Assembly (NCBI RefSeq): GCF_018069805.1
Contig: NZ_JAGPYN010000011.1
Location: 102,503 to 166,502 of the forward strand
DNA: 64,000 bases
DNA from: Pseudoalteromonas ostreae
GTDB taxonomy: Bacteria > Pseudomonadota > Gammaproteobacteria > Enterobacterales > Alteromonadaceae
Direction: 5' to 3'
Positions 17,399-25,331 of the stretch are shown one piece after another. The notes under the pieces were generated by a model. The model did not search any database, had not been told where the DNA came from, and was given only the letters and a program-made list of their open reading frames with translations. Position numbers and translations under genes: made by a program. How positions within the stretch are numbered: position 1 is the stretch's first letter; every line of letters starts with the position of its first letter.

Positions 17399-18337
17399 AT
17401 GAATATCAGTAAAATAGATTTAAACTTACTCGTTTATCTCGACACCTTATTACGCGAATGTAATGTTACTCGCGCCGCAAATCAGCTGAGCATTACACAG
17501 CCGGCCATGAGTAATGGTTTAAAACGTTTACGTAACTTGTTTAACGATCCAATTTTGGTGCGCACCAGCGATGGTATGGTGCCAACTGAACGAGCTATTG
17601 AATTGCAGCCAGTGATCCGTGGCATCTTAATGACATTAGAAGAAACGCTTGCACCAAACCGTGAATTTGAAGCCAGCCAAAGCAAACGGGTATTTAGGAT
17701 TATGGCCAGTGATTATGCTGCCAGCACCTTAGCACCTAGACTCCTGAGTAAATTACACGATGAAGCGCCGGATACCACTCTTGATATTCTCACTCCAAGT
17801 GATGTTACTTTTCATGATGTAGAAAACGGTAAAGTCGATATGGCAATAAACCGTTTCGAAAACCTGCCACAATCGTTTCATCACAAACGTATTTGGAAAG
17901 ATAGCTTTTGTTGTTTAGTAAAAGCTGACAACCCGATCATTGAAAATTTTAGCCTCGATAGTTATTTAAAAGCTCGACATATTTGGGTGAGTAAGACAGG
18001 TTTTGGTGTCGGGGTTGGGATGGATCCTAAAGACGTACAAAAACTTGGCTGGGTAGATGAAGCCCTCGCCCATTTTGGTAAACACCGAAATATTGCCACA
18101 TTTACCCGTAATTACCACGTTGCAATACATCTAGCGAAAGAGAAGAACCTGATTGCGACACTCCCTTCAAAAGCCGCGAATATTTATTTAGATGATCCAG
18201 GTTTAAAAATTTTGGAACCTCCCTTCCCTATACCACCATTTGAGTTAGATATGATTTGGAGCCCATTACTTCACAGAGACGCCAGTCATATTTGGTTACG
18301 CCAAAAAGTAGCCGAAGTGGCAGATGAATTAAAGTAA
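17399..18337 (+). CDS. LysR-family transcriptional regulator
   Basis: LTTR of 312 residues: winged HTH at about 5-65 (NVTRAANQLSITQPAMSNGLKRLR is the recognition region) and a substrate-binding domain from about 90 resembling the NodD/LinR-like group. GAAAGGA precedes the ATG. It is 15 bases after aceK, so regulation of the glyoxylate pathway is a reasonable guess, but the ligand is unknown. Confidence 0.92.
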   Translation: MNISKIDLNLLVYLDTLLRECNVTRAANQLSITQPAMSNGLKRLRNLFNDPILVRTSDGMVPTERAIELQPVIRGILMTLEETLAPNREFEASQSKRVFRIMASDYAASTLAPRLLSKLHDEAPDTTLDILTPSDVTFHDVENGKVDMAINRFENLPQSFHHKRIWKDSFCCLVKADNPIIENFSLDSYLKARHIWVSKTGFGVGVGMDPKDVQKLGWVDEALAHFGKHRNIATFTRNYHVAIHLAKEKNLIATLPSKAANIYLDDPGLKILEPPFPIPPFELDMIWSPLLHRDASHIWLRQKVAEVADELK

Positions 18338-18361
18338 CACTCTTACAAAAGCCCTGTAAAA

Positions 18362-18391
18362 TTTGCTTATTGGTATTTTCAAATAAGCAAA
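18362..18391 (+). terminator. Stem-loop after the LysR gene
   Basis: TTTGCTTATT / AATAAGCAAA, a perfect 10-bp stem with a 10-base loop starting 24 bases after the stop. There is no clear U-run, so termination is only likely. Confidence 0.45.
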
Positions 18392-18452
18392 CACAAATTT
18401 AAAAAGTTTTAATAATCATGATGTTAAAATAATTTAAAAAATGGAATAACGA

Positions 18453-18481
18453 TTGCTTTAAGTTACTTGAACTTTTATATT
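18453..18481 (+). promoter_or_regulatory. Promoter of the DUF2383 gene
   Basis: TTGCTT, 17 bases, TATATT, with a start predicted near 18488, about 19 bases before the ATG. A perfect 10-bp inverted repeat (18456-18465 and 18486-18495) spans the -10 region and reaches the ribosome site. Confidence 0.6.
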
Positions 18482-18495
18482 CATTTAACTTAAAG
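18456..18495. promoter_or_regulatory. 10-bp inverted repeat over promoter and ribosome site
   Basis: CTTTAAGTTA and TAACTTAAAG, 20 bases apart. The right arm runs into the AAAGAGG ribosome site of the next gene. If transcription starts at 18488 only the right arm is transcribed, favouring a DNA operator. Confidence 0.5.
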
Positions 18496-18506
18496 AGGTC
18501 ACTATT

Positions 18507-18950
18507 ATGAATACCCATCAAGAAAACGAAGTAAATCATATCACTGACATTATCCAAGTAATGAACAGCGGCATCGACTTTTATGAAAAGGCGCAGGAAA
18601 AAGTACAAGATCCAGCCATTGGCGCGTTATTTCAGCGTATGATAGACGCACGTAAAGTCAGCGTTGAAAATCTACAGCCTTACGCTATTAATGAGCAAGG
18701 TGAACGAGAAGACGGTTCATCTTTTGCTGTTGAAGCACGTCGTGCATATACCGCACTGCTCACTAAATTTAGCTCAGATAAAGATGAAATATATGCTAAA
18801 GAGCTTGAAGAAGTGGAAGATAAAACACTTGAAGAAATTAAAACTGCCATGAAAAAACCACAACCGCATGATTGTGAAACCGCCCTCGCTAAAGTATTAC
18901 TGACCATGCAAAGTTGTCATACCGAAATGAGCCGTATGCAAAAGCATTAA
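18507..18950 (+). CDS. PA2169-family four-helix-bundle protein (DUF2383)
   Basis: Ferritin-like helical protein of 147 residues, rich in Glu and Lys, without a signal peptide. The pattern of a first helix (ITDIIQVMNSGIDFYEKAQE), LFQRMIDARK, and a last helix ending in CHTEMSRMQKH fits the PA2169/DUF2383 family. Such genes are often stress- or stationary-phase-induced; the biochemical role is unknown. AAAGAGG precedes the ATG. Confidence 0.75.
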   Translation: MNTHQENEVNHITDIIQVMNSGIDFYEKAQEKVQDPAIGALFQRMIDARKVSVENLQPYAINEQGEREDGSSFAVEARRAYTALLTKFSSDKDEIYAKELEEVEDKTLEEIKTAMKKPQPHDCETALAKVLLTMQSCHTEMSRMQKH

Positions 18951-18998
18951 TCAAAGAGCATGGTAACTATCCTATCGCGCTCATATCGTACTAAAAGC

Positions 18999-19022
18999 AA
19001 AAAAAGGGCCTAACCGGCCCTT
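18999..19022 (-). terminator. Terminator of the sigma-fecR-receptor operon
   Basis: Minus strand AAGGGCC / GGCCCTT stem with a 5-base loop followed by seven Us. It lies about 30 bases after the receptor stop. Confidence 0.85.
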
Positions 19023-19051
19023 CAAAACTAAATAACGCAGGAGAAGTTATT

Positions 19052-22051
19052 TTAGAATCGGTATTCCGCACCTACATAATAGTAAGCACCGTTAAAGCCA
19101 AATGGCGCAGAGCGACGTGAATAATCAAAGACCCCTGTAGAACTAACAATTGTATTACCCGATGCATCCACTATAGTGCCTGCGCGTGAGTTACCTATAG
19201 AGTTCTTATCTGGGTATACGTCAAATAAATTGTTTGCTCCAATATTCAGTGACAAGTTATCTGTAACAAAATAGTTCACTTTTACATCTGTAAGGATTTC
19301 AGCACCGTAAGTTTGGCGCCCACCGTCTTCAACTGTGTACTCTCCATAACGATTCAGCGATAAATTGACTGTCCAATCTTCAAGGCGATATAACGCACTT
19401 AAGTTAACTCTATCTTGAGGTTGCCATTCTTCGATGATTGAGGTTTCTTGTGCTGAAAACACATCTTCCACAGGAATTGTCTCAAGGCCACTGCCTTGTG
19501 GGGTAAATAAATCCACCACTTCGGTTTCTGTAAAGTTAGCTGCCAATGTAAAGTCAAGGGTGCCACCTAACCCTTCAGTATTCCAGGTTGCAACAAAATC
19601 AATACCTTGTGTTTCAGTGTCAGCACCATTTAAGAAAAACTGCCCAGCACCTGCACCTGCGCTAATCAGTGCAGCATCTAAGGTGTCTGCTAAGCCTTTA
19701 CCTAAACGATTACTGATCACAATGCGGTCATCAATATCAATTGAATAATAATCAACGGTCACATTGATGTTATCAGTCACGTTATACACAATCCCCATAC
19801 TCAGGTTTTGTGATTTCTCTTCTTTAAGTTTTGGAATACCGATACTTTGTGCAAGCGTACTGTCGTTTCTAAATGTCCCGACTTCTTCAGCTACTAAAGT
19901 ATCATTAGGACCAACCACAAATTGGGTGCTAATGTTATTAAAATATAACTGCTGCATCGAGGGCGCTCTAAAACCAGTACTCACAGCACCACGTAACGAT
20001 ACATTATCAGTAACAGACCAGTTACCAGCAAGCTTAAAGTTTACCGTGTCGCCAAAGCCTTTATAGTTATCATAACGCAGTGCGCCAGAAATAATGACAT
20101 CATCAATAATGTAGGTCTCGGCATCAATATAAAAGGAAATAACATCGCGAGATTCATTCACCGATGACTCTGGTGCAGAGCCACCAAAACCTTGTGTGCC
20201 ACCCGCTGCATTTTCGCTACCAATACCACCGCTCATACCGTCATAAATATTAACACCATTATTAGTATCGTAATCACGGTATGCGTATTCGCTGCCTTCT
20301 AAAATACGGTATTCATCGGTACGTAATTCTGCCCCCATCGCCAGTGAAAAATCATCAAAATCTTGTGTAAAATCAAGGTTAATCGTTTGCAGTGATAACT
20401 CCATCCCATACGCATACGCTTGACGAGGAATCGTGGCACGAATATCATCAGCACTTAAGCCTTGATCATAACGTAATAAATTAGCGTATGAACCATTGAT
20501 AGTGTCACTAGTGGTGTAATCGATGCTGTTTTCACCATAGGTATATGACAGGTCAAGACTAGAACTATTATCAAACTCTTTTTTAAAGCCAAAGTTATAC
20601 GAGATATCATCAATGGTGGTGTTGATCATTGGCAAGAAGCCCATCGGGATCACCGCATCACCATCTTGTAAAACTGGGTTGCCATCAGCATTGGCATTAT
20701 GGCGGAAGAACGCAGCTGATTCGTTATCTCGGGTTGAATAAGTAATAAAGCCATAGAGCTCACCACCAGCAAGTTCATAACCAGTATTCACCGTTAAAGC
20801 AAATTGTTGCGAGTCTGCATCACCAATTCTAAACGTATCACGTGGCGCAGTAAGCTCACGGGGATCGCCCGCTAACAGCGTGCCATCAGAAAGTTCTGTA
20901 CAACCATAAAATTGGCAAGAACCATGTAATCCAGCGCGATTAGTCGGCGCACGGTCGCGGTAATTAACAGTGGTATTTAAATAACCATCATCACCTAGCG
21001 CAAAACCTTGATTAAAATCAACCGTAACGGTTTCGCCATCACCTTCAGAATATTGACCATAATTAACTGCGGCTTTGCCGCCTTCATCAGCGTCTTTTAA
21101 AACAATGTTGATAACACCAGCAATCGCATCAGAACCATATTGCGCAGCCGCACCATCACGTAGCACTTCGATACGTTTGATCGCAGCAGCGGGGATTGCA
21201 TTCATGTCTGTACCTGCAGTACCACGACCTACAGATGTATTAATATGGATAATGCTGGCTTGGTGACGACGTTTACCATTAATAAGTACTAATGTTTGAT
21301 CTGGCCCTAAACCACGTAAAGTGGCAGGTCGTAGTGCATCAGTACCATCACTGATCGATGAACTTGAAAAGTTAAAAGATGGTGCGATGGCTTGTAGCAT
21401 ACGGCCGACTTCTGTTTGTCCGGTATTTTCCAGCGCTTCAGCACTCAAAATATCAACAGGTACGGGTAAGTCCTCGACTGAACGTCCTGCTACACGGCTA
21501 CCAACGATGGCGATTTTTTCAATGTTTTCTTGAGCGGCTTGTTCTTGTGCATTAGCAACTTGGCTATTGGTTGCCATTAAAAGGGGTATAACAGCAGCAC
21601 TGACCCCTGAAAGCTTTTTCATGTTGTTATCATTCCTATTGATTTGTTTGAGTTTTATACTCAGTAAACCATTTTGATCAACAACCGCATCGAGTTCAGT
21701 GTTTTTCAGCATTGTACTTAGCGCTTCTAACTGAGTGTAATAACCATACACTGATTGAGCTTGGTATTGTTTTACTAAATCAAACGAGAAAACCACGGTT
21801 TGTTCTGTTTGTTTGGCAAACTCTATCAATGCTTGATCAGCTCGCTGCGCTTTTATATCAAATTGTACCATCTGTGGATTCACAGCCTCCGCTTGAGCAT
21901 TCAGACTCAATACTAAAGGTGCAAATACAATTAACCCACACATTGGATACGTTTGGTTACTGCGTAACTTATACAAACAGTTGAGAAAGAATAATCCGCT
22001 ATGTAACCCTACTTTTTTGTTAATTGTTTTTTTACTTTTTATATTTACCAT
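19052..22051 (-). CDS. TonB-dependent receptor with N-terminal STN signalling domain and an internal signal peptide
   Basis: Outer-membrane TonB-dependent transporter, 999 residues from ATG 22051 (an in-frame GTG lies 15 bases upstream). Order: export signal (about 1-54), STN signalling domain (about 60-135), a second complete signal peptide MKKLSGVSAAVIPLLMATNS...ANA at 144-168, TonB box region (EKIAIVGSR), plug domain (GLGPDQTLVLINGKRR, VLRDGAAAQYGSDAIAGVINIV), and a 22-strand-type barrel ending in YRF. The internal Met has AGGA upstream (ATG at 21622). It is the last gene of an ECF sigma/FecR operon, so ligand binding likely signals through FecR. The substrate is unknown; iron complexes are usual but many marine receptors of this type take up other nutrients. 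Confidence 0.9.
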   Translation of the reverse strand: MVNIKSKKTINKKVGLHSGLFFLNCLYKLRSNQTYPMCGLIVFAPLVLSLNAQAEAVNPQMVQFDIKAQRADQALIEFAKQTEQTVVFSFDLVKQYQAQSVYGYYTQLEALSTMLKNTELDAVVDQNGLLSIKLKQINRNDNNMKKLSGVSAAVIPLLMATNSQVANAQEQAAQENIEKIAIVGSRVAGRSVEDLPVPVDILSAEALENTGQTEVGRMLQAIAPSFNFSSSSISDGTDALRPATLRGLGPDQTLVLINGKRRHQASIIHINTSVGRGTAGTDMNAIPAAAIKRIEVLRDGAAAQYGSDAIAGVINIVLKDADEGGKAAVNYGQYSEGDGETVTVDFNQGFALGDDGYLNTTVNYRDRAPTNRAGLHGSCQFYGCTELSDGTLLAGDPRELTAPRDTFRIGDADSQQFALTVNTGYELAGGELYGFITYSTRDNESAAFFRHNANADGNPVLQDGDAVIPMGFLPMINTTIDDISYNFGFKKEFDNSSSLDLSYTYGENSIDYTTSDTINGSYANLLRYDQGLSADDIRATIPRQAYAYGMELSLQTINLDFTQDFDDFSLAMGAELRTDEYRILEGSEYAYRDYDTNNGVNIYDGMSGGIGSENAAGGTQGFGGSAPESSVNESRDVISFYIDAETYIIDDVIISGALRYDNYKGFGDTVNFKLAGNWSVTDNVSLRGAVSTGFRAPSMQQLYFNNISTQFVVGPNDTLVAEEVGTFRNDSTLAQSIGIPKLKEEKSQNLSMGIVYNVTDNINVTVDYYSIDIDDRIVISNRLGKGLADTLDAALISAGAGAGQFFLNGADTETQGIDFVATWNTEGLGGTLDFTLAANFTETEVVDLFTPQGSGLETIPVEDVFSAQETSIIEEWQPQDRVNLSALYRLEDWTVNLSLNRYGEYTVEDGGRQTYGAEILTDVKVNYFVTDNLSLNIGANNLFDVYPDKNSIGNSRAGTIVDASGNTIVSSTGVFDYSRRSAPFGFNGAYYYVGAEYRF

Positions 22052-22092
22052 TGTAACTTCTGACACTTTAAATCAAAGAGCAAGCATAAAGC

Positions 22093-23169
22093 TTAGCTAC
22101 GATCACCGTGTTTTAGGCTTACGATATGTTCACCTAAACGTTCATGCTCAATGGCTAAATTAATGCGCAAGCTATCAAGTAAGCCGATGATATCACCGGC
22201 TTTAAACACTCCTGCCACTTTTAAAGAAGCTAAAGCAGGATCTGCAAGTTCAAAACGCGTTGCAGTATAACGACTCACTTCTTGCAAAGCTTCGCTTAAT
22301 GGTTCGCCATTAAAAATTAGCATCCCTTGTTGCCATGCTAAATCGCGTTGTACATCGTCTTGTGTTAAACGCGTAATGGGTTTGGTAATACTTTCTTTGA
22401 TTAATGCTTTTTCACCAGAGATAACAATACTAGCATTAATATCTTTAACCTTTACTGTATCGTTACTGGCATTTTGCAATTGTACAAAATCATCCGCATT
22501 TACAGCAACCGAAGGATCCGTGATCATCACTTTACCTTCGGTCACGACCAGCTCAAGATCTGATGCTGCGTTACGCTGCACATTAAAAACCGTACCCAGC
22601 GCGGTGAATGACTTATCGCCCGCCATCACCGTAAATGGACGTGAGGCATCTTTAGCAACATTAAAACGTCCTTCACCACGACTTAAAATGAGTTGCCGAC
22701 GATTTCTTGTATACGCTACTTCTAATAAGCTATTGGTATTTAATTGCACAATCGTACTATCTGGTAGTACAAATGTTGCTTGCTCACCCACTTTAGTACG
22801 GTAAATTTTACTGTACTTGGCTTGCTCTTGAGGTGTTGATGGCCAATGTTTAATACCTACAAATAAAAAACTGGCTACTAATAATGCAGTAAAGACACTT
22901 GCCGCAATCGAAAAATTAATTTCTCTACGGGCAGGTTTATTGACACTATTTTTATTTGGAAACAGACTGCTGAGCTCATTTAATACGCTCAGTTCATCCC
23001 ATAATTGAGCTAACTCAAATACCGCATCTTGATGAGCTTTATTTTGTTGCACCCAGTGCTGAAATTGCAGACGCTCTTGCTTTGATAAGCCCCTATCCAT
23101 AGCACTGATCCAACGACTGGCATCAGCTTGGATAACATCTTTAGACGAAAATTGATGAATATTACTCAT
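22093..23169 (-). CDS. FecR-family anti-sigma/signal relay protein
   Basis: Inner-membrane regulator that holds or activates its partner ECF sigma factor. It has 358 residues: an N-terminal DUF4880-like cytoplasmic part (1-75, ADASRWISAMDRGLS), one transmembrane helix (about 88-105), a FecR domain (about 120-230) and a C-terminal STN-like domain (about 270-350) that can meet the STN domain of the receptor. Its ATG overlaps the sigma gene stop by 4 bases and it precedes the receptor by 41 bases. Confidence 0.93.
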   Translation of the reverse strand: MSNIHQFSSKDVIQADASRWISAMDRGLSKQERLQFQHWVQQNKAHQDAVFELAQLWDELSVLNELSSLFPNKNSVNKPARREINFSIAASVFTALLVASFLFVGIKHWPSTPQEQAKYSKIYRTKVGEQATFVLPDSTIVQLNTNSLLEVAYTRNRRQLILSRGEGRFNVAKDASRPFTVMAGDKSFTALGTVFNVQRNAASDLELVVTEGKVMITDPSVAVNADDFVQLQNASNDTVKVKDINASIVISGEKALIKESITKPITRLTQDDVQRDLAWQQGMLIFNGEPLSEALQEVSRYTATRFELADPALASLKVAGVFKAGDIIGLLDSLRINLAIEHERLGEHIVSLKHGDRS

Positions 23170-23723
23170 TTTCCCACCCTCCTGGTAGGTTCAATAGTAG
23201 CACTGCTGTGCTCACCTAACTGCTCATGTTGCTGCATGTAGCGCATAGATTGTAACAAACCTTTGGCAATATGTTTTTCAACCGTGCTTTCACTTAACTT
23301 CATTTGCGCTGCGATTTCTTTTTGGCTCATGCCATATACTTTCTTTAAAATAAAACATTTTCGCACTGGCTGACTTAGTTGCTCAGTAGCACGGCAAAAT
23401 AATAAAAACCGCTCTTTTGAGGTCACTTCATCCTCAAGCTGCATAGATCTCAACGACTGCTGATAATCATCAGAGGTATCTAATGAATCACAATGCTGAT
23501 TATCCCATTTTGCTATGTGATTGAGCGCTAAATGTTTGGCTGTCTTTAGCATATAGCTGCGCGTATATTTAATATCTTGCTTTAAATCAGCTTGGTAACT
23601 TTTAACAAAGGTTTCTTGTACGATATCTTCCACGTCATCTGGCTGTACTATACGCGAAACAAAACGCCGCAACTGTGAAGACAGTTCAATAAATGTTGTA
23701 GATAATGTCGGCTTGCGCGTCAT
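23166..23723 (-). CDS. ECF sigma factor, FecI type
   Basis: RNA polymerase sigma factor of 185 residues with region 2 (DDVEDIVQETFVKSYQ, about 28-44) and region 4 HTH (YGMSQKEIAAQMKLSESTVEKHI, about 131-153). FecI-type genes respond to a ligand-loaded TonB receptor through FecR; both partners follow in the same operon. It is predicted to drive the operon or other receptor genes. Confidence 0.93.
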   Translation of the reverse strand: MTRKPTLSTTFIELSSQLRRFVSRIVQPDDVEDIVQETFVKSYQADLKQDIKYTRSYMLKTAKHLALNHIAKWDNQHCDSLDTSDDYQQSLRSMQLEDEVTSKERFLLFCRATEQLSQPVRKCFILKKVYGMSQKEIAAQMKLSESTVEKHIAKGLLQSMRYMQQHEQLGEHSSATIEPTRRVGK

Positions 23724-24120
23724 TATTAACTTTACCCTTGTTGTGATTATTACGTCTAGGGTACGAGTTTTAGCGCCAATTACAAAGCAATTTGTTAATT
23801 TTGTGGTTATTAAAGCTGTTTCGCTAACAAATCACTTTCAACATTTTATAATTAAGTTGTTAAACTTTAAAAACCAGCGGGGCTGCGATTTAATTCATTT
23901 CACCCTAATATGCCCTACGCGATTTAAAAAACCATGAAAAAATAAACACCAGTGTATACCCGTAAATATTTAAGGTATACACTCGCATTCAACTAAGCTA
24001 TATGGATTAAGCACCGTGTAAGACAGTAGGTGATAAGATCAACAGTATGTCATACTATTAGCTTATAAAATGTTATATATTATTCATATCATACTTAACA
24101 ATTGGAACTGTGGAGTAACC
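23724..24120. other. Divergent control region between the sigma operon and the RND genes
   Basis: This is a 397-base non-coding gap. On the minus strand a weak promoter for the sigma gene is visible (TTGTAA, 16 bases, TACCCT; 23758-23785). AGTGTATACC and GGTATACACT form a 10-bp inverted repeat at 23951-23983 with a 13-base spacer. AGTATG-T-CATACT at 24044-24056 is a second dyad, 65 bases before the RND adaptor gene. No gene is supported here. Confidence 0.5.
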
Positions 24121-25317
24121 ATGCGTCTGTCTTTCGCACCATCAAAATTACCTTTATTCTTATTTACCTCGGCTTCGCTGTTTCTACAAGGTTGTAGTGA
24201 AGCACCTAAAACCGAACATGAAACAATGCACCCTGCGGCTGTTATAACAACTATAGCAACCCATGAAAATGCCCCATTCACTATTGAACTACCAGCAACC
24301 CTATCAGGTTCTAAAGAAGTTCAAGTACGTGCCAGAGTAACGGGGATCTTAGAATCTCGTAACTTCGATGAAGGCCAGACAGTTAAACAAGGTCAGTCAC
24401 TTTTCACTATTGATCTAGCCCCCTATCAATTGGCGGTTGAAAGTGCGCAAGCTGCTCTTAATGGTGCAAAAGCATCTTTAGTACAAGCCGAACGTGAGGT
24501 GAAGCGATTAGCCAAACTACGTGCTGAGAAATCAGTTTCACAACGGGATTACGATAACGCCAGTTCCACCCAAGATATCGCTAACACCACGTTAGAAGCC
24601 GCGAAAGTTGCGTTAAAAGAAGCCCAGCTCAATTTAGAATATGCGCAAATAAAAGCGCCTGTCGCCGGGGTGATGGGCCGTGAATTTGTGTCGGTAGGTA
24701 CTTTTGTATCAGGTCCCGATCTATTATTAACGCAAATTACCCAACTTGATCCTATTCGTTTACGATTTGGTATTTCTGAGCGTGAACAATTACAAATGCG
24801 TCAAGATGTCGCAAATGGCTCATTAACGCTACCAGAAAAAGGTCAGTGGCACACGAGCATTAAATTACAAGACGGTTCACTCTCCAATAAAAGCGGCAAA
24901 GTTAACTTCTCTGATGTACGTATAAACCCAAATACCGGCACCAGCGAACTACAAGCAATTATCCCCAACACTGATTTTGAACTTCGCCCAGGTCAATTTG
25001 TGCGAGTGATGTTAAGTGGTGCGGTACGCAAAAATGCATTTGTAATACCGCAACGTGCGGTACTTGATAATGGCACAGGTAAATTTGTATATGTTGTCGC
25101 TAAAAATGAACAAGGCGGCACGATTGCGCGCCCAGCCCCCGTTGAAGTGGGTGAGTGGATCCAAAAGCCAGATAATCAAGGTGATAAAAACTTTTGGTTG
25201 ATTAAATCCGGCATACAGCAAGGCGATGAGGTGATCATTGATGGTATGGCAAAGATTTTCTTCCCAGGCATGCCAGTGACCGTTAGCAATGCAACAAACA
25301 ACGTAAGCGCAGAATAG
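24121..25317 (+). CDS. RND efflux periplasmic adaptor lipoprotein (MFP)
   Basis: Links an inner-membrane RND pump to an outer-membrane channel. The start is ATG 24121 with TGGAGT upstream; a longer in-frame start adds no family sequence. 398 residues: lipoprotein signal with lipobox LQGC (about 20-23), lipoyl/barrel-sandwich halves around a helical hairpin (about 95-165), and a beta-barrel region with LRPGQFVRVMLSG. It is 14 bases before the pump gene. It resembles MexE/AcrA types; the substrates are unknown. Confidence 0.93.
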   Translation: MRLSFAPSKLPLFLFTSASLFLQGCSEAPKTEHETMHPAAVITTIATHENAPFTIELPATLSGSKEVQVRARVTGILESRNFDEGQTVKQGQSLFTIDLAPYQLAVESAQAALNGAKASLVQAEREVKRLAKLRAEKSVSQRDYDNASSTQDIANTTLEAAKVALKEAQLNLEYAQIKAPVAGVMGREFVSVGTFVSGPDLLLTQITQLDPIRLRFGISEREQLQMRQDVANGSLTLPEKGQWHTSIKLQDGSLSNKSGKVNFSDVRINPNTGTSELQAIIPNTDFELRPGQFVRVMLSGAVRKNAFVIPQRAVLDNGTGKFVYVVAKNEQGGTIARPAPVEVGEWIQKPDNQGDKNFWLIKSGIQQGDEVIIDGMAKIFFPGMPVTVSNATNNVSAE

Positions 25318-25331
25318 GCGCAGGGAGTTTT

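Noticed and set aside
23951..23983. Inverted repeat considered as a terminator
   Set aside because: No U-run on either strand and a 13-base spacer; it lies in a divergent gap where no gene ends.
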